From Campylobacter sp. US33a (GTDB taxonomy: Bacteria; Campylobacterota; Campylobacteria; Campylobacterales; Campylobacteraceae): DNA of 43,162 bases. Within the stretch, counting starts at the first letter, position 1, and each line of letters opens with the position of its first letter. Location of the stretch: the NCBI RefSeq assembly GCF_004378855.1, contig NZ_RYYL01000012.1, positions 1-43,162 on the forward strand, given 5' to 3'. Shown piece by piece: positions 6,722 through 15,663 of the stretch. Below the pieces are notes generated by a model, which worked only from the letters and a program-made list of their open reading frames with translations, did no database searches and had not been told where the DNA came from. A program made the position numbers and the translations under genes.

Positions 6722-7992
6722 TAAGATAATTCTTTTATACTTTTCTTCAAAGCTTCAAAAAAATAATCAATATCCTCTTTTTGATGAGTATAGTGTAAAC
6801 CAACTCTTAGCCAACCAGGTTTATAAGAAAGCTTTTCATTATCTTTAAGTTTTAGCAAATCATGTCCATAAGGTCCAGCACAAGCACAACCTGCCCTTGT
6901 TTCGATATGAAATTTTTTACTCAAATGAAAGGCTAAATCAAAAGGCGAAATTCCTTTGATATTAAAAGAAAAAATTGGAAGTCTGTTTTTTAAATTCCTT
7001 GCATAAAGCTCCAAATTTGAAATTTCTTGCATTTTTTTAAAAAAATAATCTCTAAGTTCATTGTCTAATTTTTCAATTTTACTAAGCCCAATTTCATCAC
7101 GAATTTTAAAAGCCATTGCAGCACGGATAAGTTGCAAAATTCCTGGTGTTCCACCCTCTTCCAAAGCTTCTTCATTGCATAAATAATTTTGTGAATTCCT
7201 TGAAACATAAGCTACGGTTCCTCCAGCTGCAAAACTAGGTTTTTTACCACAAAATTGCTTTTTAATCACCAAAATCCCACAACCCCCTACCCCACCTAAA
7301 AACTTATGCGAACTGATAAATAAAGCATCATAAAATTCACAAGAAATATTTTTATAAGGCGCAAAAGACGAAGCATCGAAAGCCACAATAGCATTAAAAC
7401 GGCGTGCCAACAATGAAATACGCTTATAATCGCTTAAAATTCCTGTTACATTTGAAGCTAAAGAAAAACTAACTATGATTTGACGCTGATAATTTTTTTG
7501 CAAGAGTTTTTCAAAAACCACAAAATCAATCTCTCCTTTATCATCCAAAGGAACTCTCACACACTCACACAAACCCTCTCTAAAAGACAATTCATTGGAA
7601 TGATGCTCATAAGGTCCAACGATAACTAAGGGTAATTTTTCCTTAGTTGTATCTTTAAAATATCTTTCTTTAAGCACCGGTGGAATATAAATACCCAAAA
7701 GTTCTTGAAATTTTTTTATAGCAGCGCTTGAACCTGTTCCACAAGCAATAAGAGCAAAATTTTCATCTAAAGAAAGGCTTTTTTTAATATCCCTTCTAGC
7801 CTCATCAAAATATTTTTGAGTGATAAAAGAATTTAAAGAACTATCAGAATGAGTATTTGCATAGGTTAAAAGAATTTTCTGAATTTTTTTTTCTACACTT
7901 TTTAAAGCCAAAGCACTTGCAGTAAAATCAAAATAATAAGTATTTTTTTTTAAAATAATATCTTTTCTTAAGTCGCAAATTTCCAAAATCAA
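6721..7992 (-). CDS. Class V aminotransferase, cysteine desulfurase/selenocysteine lyase-like
   Basis: A 423-residue PLP enzyme of the NifS/CsdA fold. The PLP lysine is K230 in SSHKFLGG; the cofactor aspartate is in VAFDASSFAPY (about 205) and a Cys-rich active loop RAGCACAGPYG (C369, C371) fits a persulfide-forming cysteine. It is longer than typical IscS and lacks an iscU neighbour. The start is uncertain: TTG at 7992 has almost no spacer behind AAGG, while the TTG two codons later (7986) has a seven-base spacer and is the better choice. Only 12 bases separate it from the divergent gene at 8005. A role in sulfur or selenium mobilisation is inferred from the family; the window does hold a selenoprotein gene at 17489. 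Confidence 0.8.
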   Translation of the reverse strand: MILEICDLRKDIILKKNTYYFDFTASALALKSVEKKIQKILLTYANTHSDSSLNSFITQKYFDEARRDIKKSLSLDENFALIACGTGSSAAIKKFQELLGIYIPPVLKERYFKDTTKEKLPLVIVGPYEHHSNELSFREGLCECVRVPLDDKGEIDFVVFEKLLQKNYQRQIIVSFSLASNVTGILSDYKRISLLARRFNAIVAFDASSFAPYKNISCEFYDALFISSHKFLGGVGGCGILVIKKQFCGKKPSFAAGGTVAYVSRNSQNYLCNEEALEEGGTPGILQLIRAAMAFKIRDEIGLSKIEKLDNELRDYFFKKMQEISNLELYARNLKNRLPIFSFNIKGISPFDLAFHLSKKFHIETRAGCACAGPYGHDLLKLKDNEKLSYKPGWLRVGLHYTHQKEDIDYFFEALKKSIKELS

Positions 7993-8004
7993 ACCTTATA
8001 AAAT

Positions 8005-8904
8005 TTGATAGAATTATACTATAAAATTATATTTTATATAAAAGGAAAAAAAATTAAATTTAGTGAATTTGCTAGAGCCTATCCTTGTTTATCAATAGAA
8101 AAGCTCATAGATTTATATAGCGTTTTTGATGGTTTTTCTCCTTTAGAAAACACAGATGATAATATTTTTACCCTCATAGAAAGAGAAATTTTAAATAATT
8201 ATCAAGAAATTCAAACTTGGTTTAAATTTGACCACAAAACAAACCAAGCTTTAAATTTAATCGCTAAAAATAACAGAAAACGCTACTCAATTAACAAAAA
8301 AATCAATCATTTCAAAGCAAATTCCATTATTAATGAGCTTTTGCTTTCTCAAATTTTATATCTTGAAAAAAGCAAAGAAAAAAAAATCATCCGCAATAAA
8401 AGACAAAAATTAAAAAAACACCTAAGACATTATGTGATCCAAGACAAACTACTTTTCAAAAACCACTTCACACGCTTCTTTTTTTATTTTTTAAAACCCA
8501 ATGAAAAACTCATTTTAAATAATGATTTTCAAAGTATTTTAGAGCTAATAAAAAAAGACTTTGAGCATTATCAAAGTTTTTGTTTTGAATGCTTAAGTAA
8601 AGAATGCCTAGAAAAAACATTTCAAATCACAAATGTAAGTAGCTTTTGGAATAAAGATATCGAGCTTGATTTATTTTATCAAGACGAAAAAAGATGCATT
8701 GTAGGAGAAGTTAAATTTAAAAATAAAAAAATTTGCAAAAATATCTTAAATTTACTTAAACACAAGGCTGAAAGCTTGCAACTTAAAATAGACTATTATG
8801 TTATTTTTTCAAAAAATGGATTTTCTAGGGAACTTTTAAAAAATCAAGAACAAAATTTGCTTTTATTTGATTTAAAGGACTTTAAAATTTTATTACAAGG
8901 ATAA
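8005..8904 (+). CDS. DUF234-like protein with PD-(D/E)XK nuclease-type motif, no ATPase domain
   Basis: A 299-residue soluble, lysine-rich protein. Its C-terminal part carries IELDLFYQDEKRCIVGEVKFKNKKI (residues 219-243), i.e. E-x-D ... G-E-V-K, the layout of PD-(D/E)XK nuclease folds and of the DUF234 domain found behind archaeal-type AAA ATPases. The ATPase half (Walker A/B) is absent. A helical region fills residues 1-150. The start is a TTG at 8005 preceded by a stop three bases upstream; no internal ATG exists, and an AAGGA at 8042-8046 six bases before an in-frame ATT makes a rare ATT start at residue 17 conceivable. It ends two bases before flgS. Function unknown; nuclease activity is inference. 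Confidence 0.65.
   Translation: MIELYYKIIFYIKGKKIKFSEFARAYPCLSIEKLIDLYSVFDGFSPLENTDDNIFTLIEREILNNYQEIQTWFKFDHKTNQALNLIAKNNRKRYSINKKINHFKANSIINELLLSQILYLEKSKEKKIIRNKRQKLKKHLRHYVIQDKLLFKNHFTRFFFYFLKPNEKLILNNDFQSILELIKKDFEHYQSFCFECLSKECLEKTFQITNVSSFWNKDIELDLFYQDEKRCIVGEVKFKNKKICKNILNLLKHKAESLQLKIDYYVIFSKNGFSRELLKNQEQNLLLFDLKDFKILLQG
8013..8018 (-). promoter_or_regulatory. Candidate -10 box for the class V aminotransferase
   Basis: On the minus strand the sequence reads GTATAAT at 8013-8018, giving a start near 8006 and a 14-20 base leader. It lies inside the first codons of the divergent gene, because the two starts are only 12 bases apart. No clear -35 box. Confidence 0.45.
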
Positions 8905-8906
8905 TA

Positions 8907-9926
8907 ATGGACGAAAATATACTTAAAAGTTTAGATTCCAATGAAAAAGAAATTTTACAACAAGGCTTAAAATCTTTAATTGAGCAAAGTTATGTGATAG
9001 AAAACGAATACAAACAACTCAATGAAAGTTATATGTCCTTAATGCAAACATTTAATGAAATCATCGAAGTTTTACCTAGTGCACTTTGGGTGCTTGATCA
9101 AAACCGAAATATTCTCTTACAAAATCAAGCCGCATTAAAAAATACTCAACTTTTAAAAACCATTGATTTAACAAAAGATCAAGAACTTGAATTTGGGGGA
9201 AGTTTTTATACAGTAAAAATTATTTCTCAAGATAAAAAAACCATTGTTTTAGCCACGGATATTAGCAATGAAAAACGCAAAGAACGCCTTGTAAGTATGG
9301 GTAGCGTTGCGGCACATTTAGCTCATGAAATTAGAAATCCCATAGGTTCTATTTCCTTGCTTAGCTCTACTTTGTTTGCAAGAACCGAGCTTAAAAACAA
9401 ACACATTGTTTTAGAAATGCAAAAAGCCATAGCAAGAGTGGAACGCATTGTAAATTCAACCTTACTTTTTACTAAAGGTGTACATATTAATACCGCGACT
9501 TTCAATCTCTTAGAACTCAAAGAAGAATGTGAACAAGCTATTAATACTTATAATTTTTCAAGCGATATTGACTTTGAATTTACTTTCTTAGATTTACAGA
9601 TTAATGCAGATAAAAATTTACTTAGCCTTGTTTTGCAAAATTTAATTTATAATGCCATTGACGCTATAGAAGAAATTGAAATTAAAGATCCAAAAATACA
9701 TATTACCACCTCTTTAAAAGAAGATAATTTATATATGCAAATTTATGATAATGGTTGCGAAATTAAAGATGAAAAAATAGTTTTTGAAGCCTTTAAAACA
9801 ACTAAATTAAAGGGAAATGGCTTAGGACTTTCATTATCTAAAGAAATCATCAAAGCACACAAGGGTAAACTTGGTTTTGAAAAAAATCCTAAAAATTTTT
9901 ATTTTATCTTGCCTTTAGAGTCTTGA
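8907..9926 (+). CDS. flgS: Flagellar sensor histidine kinase FlgS
   Basis: A 339-residue cytoplasmic kinase that phosphorylates the NtrC-type regulator FlgR to switch on sigma-54 flagellar genes in response to the secretion apparatus. Residues 1-125 form a PAS-like sensory part without membrane helices (SALWVLDQNRNILLQNQAAL). The H box is AAHLAHEIRNPIGS with the phosphorylated His140; the N box is LVLQNLIYNAIDAI, followed by a degenerate G1 (DNGCEIKD) and G2 GNGLGLSLSKEI. The gene follows the DUF234-like gene with a 2-base gap, so the two are probably co-transcribed. FlgR and the flagellar export gene flhA (33433) are not adjacent. Confidence 0.92.
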   Translation: MDENILKSLDSNEKEILQQGLKSLIEQSYVIENEYKQLNESYMSLMQTFNEIIEVLPSALWVLDQNRNILLQNQAALKNTQLLKTIDLTKDQELEFGGSFYTVKIISQDKKTIVLATDISNEKRKERLVSMGSVAAHLAHEIRNPIGSISLLSSTLFARTELKNKHIVLEMQKAIARVERIVNSTLLFTKGVHINTATFNLLELKEECEQAINTYNFSSDIDFEFTFLDLQINADKNLLSLVLQNLIYNAIDAIEEIEIKDPKIHITTSLKEDNLYMQIYDNGCEIKDEKIVFEAFKTTKLKGNGLGLSLSKEIIKAHKGKLGFEKNPKNFYFILPLES

Positions 9927-9976
9927 TATTTGTGAATTTAAGCTAGAATTGCCAAAAATATTTAAAAAGGAAAAAG

Positions 9977-11164
9977 ATGACTTTAATTGCGATTTTATGT
10001 ATTTATGCAGCCTTAAATGCCTTTGTTTCCTACGCTCAAATTCGCTTTTTAGAAAAAGAAAGAAAACAAAAGGCACAAATTTTAAGTGAAGAAGAATATC
10101 AAAAGGCCGCTAACATTGGCATTGAAAATGAAAAATTTAAAATATTTTCAAATTTTTATAGTCTTATTATAAATATTTCTTGGTTTAGCTTTGGATTTTT
10201 ATATCTTAAAGAGCTTTTTATTAACGAGAATTCAAGATTAGAAAACACTCTATTTTTACTAGCTTTTTTACTCATTACTAGTATTTTAAATTTGCCTTTA
10301 AGCATCTATGAAAGTTTTATTAAAGATAAGGCTCACGGTTTTTCTAATATGAGTGTGGCACTTTTCATTAAAGATACCTTAAAATCTCTTATCCTAATGG
10401 TAATTTTTGGTTTTTTAATCATTTATGCTTTATTGTTTTGTTATGATTTTTTTGGTGAATTTTGGTGGATTGGGGCTTTTGCATTCTCTTTTTGTGTTAT
10501 TTTAATTATCAATCTCATCTACCCTACTTTAATCGCTCCTATATTTAATAAAATGGAAAAATTAAACGATGAAATTCTACTTGATAAAATCACTCATTTA
10601 ATGCAAAAATGTGGCTTTAGCGCCAATGGAATTTATGTGATGGATGCAAGCAAAAGAGATAAACGCTTAAATGCTTATTTTGGCGGACTTTTTAAGAGCA
10701 AAAGAGTAGTGCTTTTTGATACGCTTTTAAAGGCTTTAAACGAAAGGGAACTTTTGGCAGTTTTAGGGCATGAGTTAGGACATTTTGCGCATAAAGACAT
10801 TATCAAAGCTTTATTTAACGGTGCTTTAATGTTATTTATTTTATTTTTTGTTTTTGCACACTTGCCTGAATTTTTTTACAAAGAAAGCGATTTGGTAGGT
10901 GTTAATGCTGGAGTTTTTGCGCTTTTATTTACTTTGGGTAATGTTTTTACTCTTTTATTTTCCCCATTTTTAAATGCTTTGAGCCGAAAAAATGAATTTG
11001 CAGCTGATAGGCACGGGGCTAATGTTACAAGCAAAGAAGATATGAAAAATGCACTCATAGCTCTTGCTAAAGAAAATAAAGCTTTTATTAAAACAAGTCA
11101 AATTTATACCTTTTTTCACCTTAGTCATCCTAGTATTTATGATAGAATCAAGGCTTTAGCTTGA
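9977..11164 (+). CDS. M48 family integral-membrane metalloprotease (Ste24/CAAX type)
   Basis: A 395-residue zinc protease of the inner membrane. Several helices come first, then a zinc site HELGH at residues 265-269 (VLGHELGHFAHKD) and the third ligand region EFAADRHG near 343-350. The length, the internal region SIYESFIKDKAHGFSNMSV and the helices before and after the zinc site match Ste24-like CAAX peptidases rather than the shorter HtpX. A role in membrane-protein quality control is the likely one, as bacteria have no CAAX proteins. AAAAGGAAAAAG precedes the ATG. Its stop overlaps the TTG start of prmC by four bases. Confidence 0.87.
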   Translation: MTLIAILCIYAALNAFVSYAQIRFLEKERKQKAQILSEEEYQKAANIGIENEKFKIFSNFYSLIINISWFSFGFLYLKELFINENSRLENTLFLLAFLLITSILNLPLSIYESFIKDKAHGFSNMSVALFIKDTLKSLILMVIFGFLIIYALLFCYDFFGEFWWIGAFAFSFCVILIINLIYPTLIAPIFNKMEKLNDEILLDKITHLMQKCGFSANGIYVMDASKRDKRLNAYFGGLFKSKRVVLFDTLLKALNERELLAVLGHELGHFAHKDIIKALFNGALMLFILFFVFAHLPEFFYKESDLVGVNAGVFALLFTLGNVFTLLFSPFLNALSRKNEFAADRHGANVTSKEDMKNALIALAKENKAFIKTSQIYTFFHLSHPSIYDRIKALA

Positions 11165-11952
11165 CCATCAAACAAGCCTTAATCTTAGCAAAAGATACAC
11201 TTTTAGAACATAAAAATGAAGCCTTGTTTATACTTTGCGAGCATTTGCAAAAAGATAGAGCTTGGCTTTTTTTGAATGAAAATTTAGAATTTGATGAAAA
11301 ACCTTATTTTAAACTAATCAAACGCTTTCAAAATGGAGAGCCTTTTGAATATATCTTTAAAAAAGCTAATTTTTGGGGCTTAGAATTTTATATAGAAAAA
11401 GGGGTTTTAATCCCTCGTTATGATAGTGAAATTTTACTCACTCATTTAATTTCAACTTGTCAAAAACACTCTTATAAAAATATTCTTGAGATAGGATTTG
11501 GAAGTGGAATTTTAAGCATTGTTTTAGCAAAAACCCTTCATCTTAAAATACAAGCTTGCGACATTAACCCCCTAGCCTTACAAATTGCAAAAAAAAATGC
11601 AAAAATTCATAAAGTGGATCATTTGATTGATTTTACACTCTGTGATTTTAAGGACTTAAAAGGAAATTTTGATCTTATTTTTTCAAATCCTCCTTATATA
11701 AAAAACGACTACAAGCTTGATATTTGGGTGCAAAATGAGCCAAAAGAAGCCTTATTTGGCGGAGTTAAAGGTTATGAAATTTTAGAGCAAATCATTCATT
11801 TTAGCTCGCGCACTAAAGCAAAAACTCTAGCTTGTGAATTTGGCTACAATCAAAAAGAAATTTTAAGCCAACTTTTGCAGGATAAATTCTCGCATATTAG
11901 CTTTTTTCAAGACGAACAAGGTTTTGATAGAGCTTTTATTGCTTCAAAATAA
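11161..11952 (+). CDS. prmC: Release factor glutamine methyltransferase PrmC
   Basis: A 263-residue SAM-dependent enzyme that methylates the GGQ glutamine of release factors RF1 and RF2. N-terminal helical domain (1-80), SAM-binding motif ILEIGFGSGILSIVLA (108-123), acidic ribose-binding CDINPLAL, and the catalytic NPPY at 176-179 (SNPPYIKND). The start is a TTG in the TTGA overlap with the protease gene, so translation is coupled. The N-terminus MTIKQALILAKDTL fits the family's helical start, which supports this codon. Confidence 0.9.
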   Translation: MTIKQALILAKDTLLEHKNEALFILCEHLQKDRAWLFLNENLEFDEKPYFKLIKRFQNGEPFEYIFKKANFWGLEFYIEKGVLIPRYDSEILLTHLISTCQKHSYKNILEIGFGSGILSIVLAKTLHLKIQACDINPLALQIAKKNAKIHKVDHLIDFTLCDFKDLKGNFDLIFSNPPYIKNDYKLDIWVQNEPKEALFGGVKGYEILEQIIHFSSRTKAKTLACEFGYNQKEILSQLLQDKFSHISFFQDEQGFDRAFIASK

Positions 11953-12023
11953 ATTTTTAAAATTTTTAAAAGACTTTTGTTGTATGATTATAGTTTTTAA
12001 TTTTTAAATTTTATGGAAATACA

Positions 12024-12467
12024 ATGCAAAGTTGCGAAATTAAATTTAACGACAAACAAACAACAAAACAAATCAAAAATATTTTAGAGCACACAAAAAA
12101 TATTGCCATTGTAGGCTTAAGTCCTGATGAAAATAAGGCAAGTCACTTTGTTGCTAAAAATTTACAAAAAGCAGGTTTTAAAATTTATCCTATTTATCCA
12201 AGTTGCGATGAAATTTTAGGCGAAAAAGTTTATCGAAATTTAGATGAGATCAGCGATACAATCGATACAGTTGTAATGTTTAGAAAAGCTGAATTTGCAC
12301 AAATTCTTTTTCCTATCATACTTAAGAAAAATATTAAAAATTTCTGGCTTCAAGTTGGAATCATCAACGATGAAATTAAAACTTTATGTATGCAAAATCA
12401 TATTAATTTTATGCAAGATCGTTGCATTTGGGTTGAATTTGAGAAACTAAACAAGGACAAACAATGA
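12024..12467 (+). CDS. CoA-binding (Rossmann) protein, YccU type
   Basis: A 147-residue single-domain protein of the CoA_binding_2 family: NIAIVGLSPDENKASHFVAKNL (residues about 28-49) is the nucleotide loop, followed by YPIYPSCDEILGEKVYRNL, VVMFRKAEF and FWLQVGI. These proteins bind CoA in structures, but no pathway role is established. It stands behind a TATGAT-like -10 element near 11983 and overlaps ilvA by four bases (ATGA), so the two are one transcription unit. Confidence 0.85.
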   Translation: MQSCEIKFNDKQTTKQIKNILEHTKNIAIVGLSPDENKASHFVAKNLQKAGFKIYPIYPSCDEILGEKVYRNLDEISDTIDTVVMFRKAEFAQILFPIILKKNIKNFWLQVGIINDEIKTLCMQNHINFMQDRCIWVEFEKLNKDKQ

Positions 12468-13675
12468 TAGAATTAAACAAAATTTACCAAGCCAAACAAA
12501 AAATTGCTGATTTTGCAATAAAAACTCCTTTTACTCACTCTTCATTTTTAAGTGAGCTCTGTCAAGCTAGCGTCTATCTTAAAAATGAAAATTTACAAAT
12601 TACTGGAGCTTATAAAATCCGCGGAGCTTACAACAAAATCGCCAATCTTAATTTAGAGCAAAAAAAGGCAGGGGTTATAGCTGCAAGTGCTGGAAATCAC
12701 GCACAAGGCGTTGCTATAAGTGCTAAAAAATTTGACATAGAAGCTATCATTGTGATGCCTGAATCCACACCTTTATTAAAAGTAAGTGCGACTAAAAATT
12801 TAGGTGCAAAAGTTATTCTTAAAGGGGATAATTTTGATGAGGCTTATATTTTTGCCACTAATTACGCAAAAGAACATGGTTTGGTGTTTATTCATCCTTT
12901 TGAAGATGAATTTGTTATGGCAGGACAAGGGACTTTAATGCTTGAAATGCTAGATGATGTCAGCGATCTTGATACCATTATTATTCCTGTTGGTGGCGGG
13001 GGACTCATCAGTGGGGTAGCAAGTGCCGCAAAACAAATTAATCCAAATATAAAAATCATCGGAGTAAGTGCTAAAGGTGCTCCTGCGATGTATGAAAGCT
13101 TTCACTCTAAAAAAGCAAAAAATTCCAAATCAGTACGCACTATAGCTGATGGTATCGCTGTTAGAGATGTAAATTCTGTCAATTTAAATATTATCTTAGA
13201 AAGCGTAGATGAATTTGTCCAAGTTGATGATAAAGAAATTGCAAATGCTGTTCTTTTTCTATTAGAAAAACATAAAATCATTGTCGAAGGCGCTGGAGCT
13301 TCTGCTGTGGCAGCTTTATTACACCATAAAATAAATCTTAAGGATTCAAAAAAAATCGGAGTAATTTTAAGTGGTGGAAACATCGATGTGCAAATGCTAA
13401 ATATCATCATAGAAAAAGGTTTAAGTAAGGCGCATCGAAAAATGAAAATCAATGTTACACTCATTGATAAACCAGGAGCTTTACTTGAGCTTACAGATAG
13501 TTTAAAAAGTGCAAATGCTAATATCATTAAAATTGATTACGATCGCTTCTCTACCCAACTTGATTACGGCGATGCTATGATTTCTATCACTCTTGAGACA
13601 AAGGGTAGAGAACATCAAGAAGAAGTAAGAAAAATCTTAAATGATAAGGGTTTTAATTTTACTGAAAGTATTTAA
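12464..13675 (+). CDS. ilvA: Threonine ammonia-lyase (threonine dehydratase)
   Basis: A 403-residue PLP enzyme converting threonine to 2-oxobutanoate and ammonia, the first committed step of isoleucine synthesis. PLP is held by K51 in ITGAYKIRGAYNK; the substrate loop is SAGNHAQG and the phosphate loop PVGGGGLISG. The C-terminus (about 330-403, NVTLIDKPGALLELTDSL) is a single ACT domain, as in the TdcB/short IlvA class, not the two-domain regulatory region of E. coli IlvA. It could be biosynthetic or catabolic; in Campylobacter it is usually taken as biosynthetic. Confidence 0.92.
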   Translation: MIELNKIYQAKQKIADFAIKTPFTHSSFLSELCQASVYLKNENLQITGAYKIRGAYNKIANLNLEQKKAGVIAASAGNHAQGVAISAKKFDIEAIIVMPESTPLLKVSATKNLGAKVILKGDNFDEAYIFATNYAKEHGLVFIHPFEDEFVMAGQGTLMLEMLDDVSDLDTIIIPVGGGGLISGVASAAKQINPNIKIIGVSAKGAPAMYESFHSKKAKNSKSVRTIADGIAVRDVNSVNLNIILESVDEFVQVDDKEIANAVLFLLEKHKIIVEGAGASAVAALLHHKINLKDSKKIGVILSGGNIDVQMLNIIIEKGLSKAHRKMKINVTLIDKPGALLELTDSLKSANANIIKIDYDRFSTQLDYGDAMISITLETKGREHQEEVRKILNDKGFNFTESI

Positions 13676-13704
13676 ATTTCAAAGGTTTGAAAGCCTTTGA
13701 AATT
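13675..13704. terminator. Bidirectional terminator after ilvA
   Basis: Stem AATTTCAAAGG / CCTTTGAAATT (11 bp) with an 8-base loop between the convergent ilvA and AtpZ-type genes; A/T on both sides. Confidence 0.85.
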
Positions 13705-13960
13705 ATTTATATCGGTTTTCTTTTTTAAATTCCTCATAACTTTTTACTTGTGCCTTGTAAGCCTTATAAACATTTAAAATCGCTCCCGCAATACCCCAAA
13801 AAACCCCCAACCAGAAAAGTGGAGCATAATTAAAAAATTTTTCCATCAAATACCCAAGTCCTACGCCAATCAAAACCGCTACAACCATAGAAATTCCAAG
13901 ACTTAGTCCATCGGCAGCTTCTATGGTTTTTTTAATAATTTTTTGTTTTTTATTACTCAT
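13703..13960 (-). CDS. AtpZ/AtpI-like membrane protein
   Basis: An 85-residue protein with two membrane helices (about residues 20-40 and 46-66) and charged ends. GLSLGISMVVAVLIGVGLGYLME and WLGVFWGIAGAILNVYK match the AtpZ/AtpI family that assists assembly or Mg2+ supply of F-type ATP synthase. No ATP synthase genes are near; it is the last gene behind hemL, with a four-base ATGA overlap. Family assignment is from these helices only. Confidence 0.75.
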   Translation of the reverse strand: MSNKKQKIIKKTIEAADGLSLGISMVVAVLIGVGLGYLMEKFFNYAPLFWLGVFWGIAGAILNVYKAYKAQVKSYEEFKKENRYK

Positions 13961-15237
13961 AGGTTTTTAAAACTTTCATAAGCAGCTTCTATGGTGAAGT
14001 CAATAATTTTTTCATTCATTTTATCACAAATAAAACCTGTTTCAAATTGAGACGGAGCAAGATAAACGCCTCTTTTTAACATATTTTGATGAAATTTGGA
14101 AAATAATTTCAGATCAGATTTTAAAGCATCTTGATAATTTAAAATCTCATTGTCATTAAAGAAATATCCAAACATAGAACCAACATAAATACTTTGAAAA
14201 GGAATCTGATTAATTTTAGCAGCTTCACTAAAACCTAAAGTTAATCTACGAGCTAATTTTCCAAGCCTTTCAAATAAATTTTTATCCTCTTTTGCTTTTT
14301 TAATACTCGCAATTCCAGCAGCCATTGCTAAAGGATTACCACTTAAAGTTCCTGCTTGATATACCCCACCCAAAGGACTTAAAAAATTCATAATTTCATC
14401 CCTTGATGCAAAAGCAGCCGCAGGCATACCACCACCTATTACCTTGCCAAAAGTCACGATATCTGCTTCAATATGATTAATACCATAAGAACCCAAAAAA
14501 GAAGCCCTAAAACCACTCATAACCTCATCAAAAATAAGCAAAGTTCCATTTTCCTTACATAATTCACTTAATTCTTCCAAAAATTCTTGTTTAGCAGGCA
14601 CTAAGCCCATATTTCCAGCAATAGGCTCAATAATAACGCAAGAAATATCCCTGTGCTCATCAAATAAAGCTTTAACACTTTGTATATCATTATAAGTTGC
14701 TACTAAAGTTTTTTGCGCAAGTTCATTTAAAACTCCCAAAGAACTTGGAGTATTAAAAGTCGCAGCCCCACTTCCTGCACTCACTAGCAAAGAATCAGAA
14801 TGCCCATGATAACAACCTTCAAATTTCATAATCTTTTCTCTACCCGTAAAACCTCTTGCAAGACGAATAGCACTCATAGTCGCTTCAGTGCCACTATTTA
14901 CAAAACGAATTTTACTAAGATGAGGAAAATCTTGCAACACAAGCTTTGCAAGCTTTGTTTCAGCCAAGGTTGGCGCACCAAAACTTGAGCCTTTTTTTAA
15001 GGCTTTTTTACAAGCCTTCATTATATCCTTATCACAATGCCCAAAAAGCAAAGGTCCCCAACTTTGAACATAATCAATATAGCTTTTTCCTTCAATATCC
15101 ACAAGCAAAGCATCTTTTCCATGATCAATGAAAATCGGCTCACTTTCCACATTTAAAAAGGCACGCACAGGTGAATTAACTCCACCAACTATGTATTCAC
15201 AGGCTTGCTTAAAAGCATTTGTGTTTGTTTTTTTCAT
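13957..15237 (-). CDS. hemL: Glutamate-1-semialdehyde 2,1-aminomutase
   Basis: A 426-residue PLP enzyme that turns glutamate-1-semialdehyde into 5-aminolevulinate in heme synthesis (C5 pathway). Landmarks: GGVNSPVRAF (18-27), NSGTEATMSAIRLARG (114-129), GCYHGHSD (141-148), IFDEVMSGFR (235-244) and the PLP lysine K265 in TFGKVIGGGMP. Full family length. It lies between a cytochrome c gene (4-base overlap upstream) and the AtpZ-like gene, so heme supply and a heme protein share one transcript. Confidence 0.96.
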   Translation of the reverse strand: MKKTNTNAFKQACEYIVGGVNSPVRAFLNVESEPIFIDHGKDALLVDIEGKSYIDYVQSWGPLLFGHCDKDIMKACKKALKKGSSFGAPTLAETKLAKLVLQDFPHLSKIRFVNSGTEATMSAIRLARGFTGREKIMKFEGCYHGHSDSLLVSAGSGAATFNTPSSLGVLNELAQKTLVATYNDIQSVKALFDEHRDISCVIIEPIAGNMGLVPAKQEFLEELSELCKENGTLLIFDEVMSGFRASFLGSYGINHIEADIVTFGKVIGGGMPAAAFASRDEIMNFLSPLGGVYQAGTLSGNPLAMAAGIASIKKAKEDKNLFERLGKLARRLTLGFSEAAKINQIPFQSIYVGSMFGYFFNDNEILNYQDALKSDLKLFSKFHQNMLKRGVYLAPSQFETGFICDKMNEKIIDFTIEAAYESFKNL

Positions 15238-15584
15238 TTTTTCTTTTCCTTATTAAGTTGTTTGATGTAATTATATAAAGCTAAAATTTCATTTTCAGTT
15301 AAAGAATAAGTTGGCATTATGCTTTTACCTTCCTTGTCTTCACTTAAAGAATTTTTAAATTTTTCATAATCTAAATTTTGAATACTTGGAACTACAAAAG
15401 GAATTTTTTGCCTCTTTTTCTCATAATATCCCAAAATTTGCTCTCTACCATCTTCCCCATGACAATGCTTACAACTTATGCCACGAGGATTTTCATAAAG
15501 CATTTTAGCATACTCTTGAAAAGTAATAAAATCTTCGCAAAAAAGTTTTACCGCACTTAAAATACAAAAAAATATTATTTTCAA
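15234..15584 (-). CDS. Periplasmic c-type cytochrome, monoheme
   Basis: A 116-residue protein with a short signal peptide (cleavage probably after VKLFC or nearby) and one heme site CKHCH (C38, C41, H42). The sixth ligand is probably the methionine in KSIMPTYSLT, as in class I cytochromes c, and the C-terminal helix ENEILALYNYIKQLN is typical. It would carry electrons in the periplasm; partner unknown. Heme attachment needs the cytochrome c maturation system, not in the window. It overlaps hemL by four bases. Confidence 0.85.
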   Translation of the reverse strand: MKIIFFCILSAVKLFCEDFITFQEYAKMLYENPRGISCKHCHGEDGREQILGYYEKKRQKIPFVVPSIQNLDYEKFKNSLSEDKEGKSIMPTYSLTENEILALYNYIKQLNKEKKK

Positions 15585-15663
15585 ATTCTAACCTTAAATA
15601 AAAAAGAAGTTCTAGTATGATACAATTTTTATTTTAAAACAATATAAATATCTAAGGAAAATT

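Noticed and set aside
13102-13527. 141-aa minus-strand ORF inside ilvA; similar ones inside folD, dnaK, dnaE, prs and flhA
   Set aside because: They lie fully antisense to strongly conserved genes and have antisense-type composition, without ribosome sites or family features.
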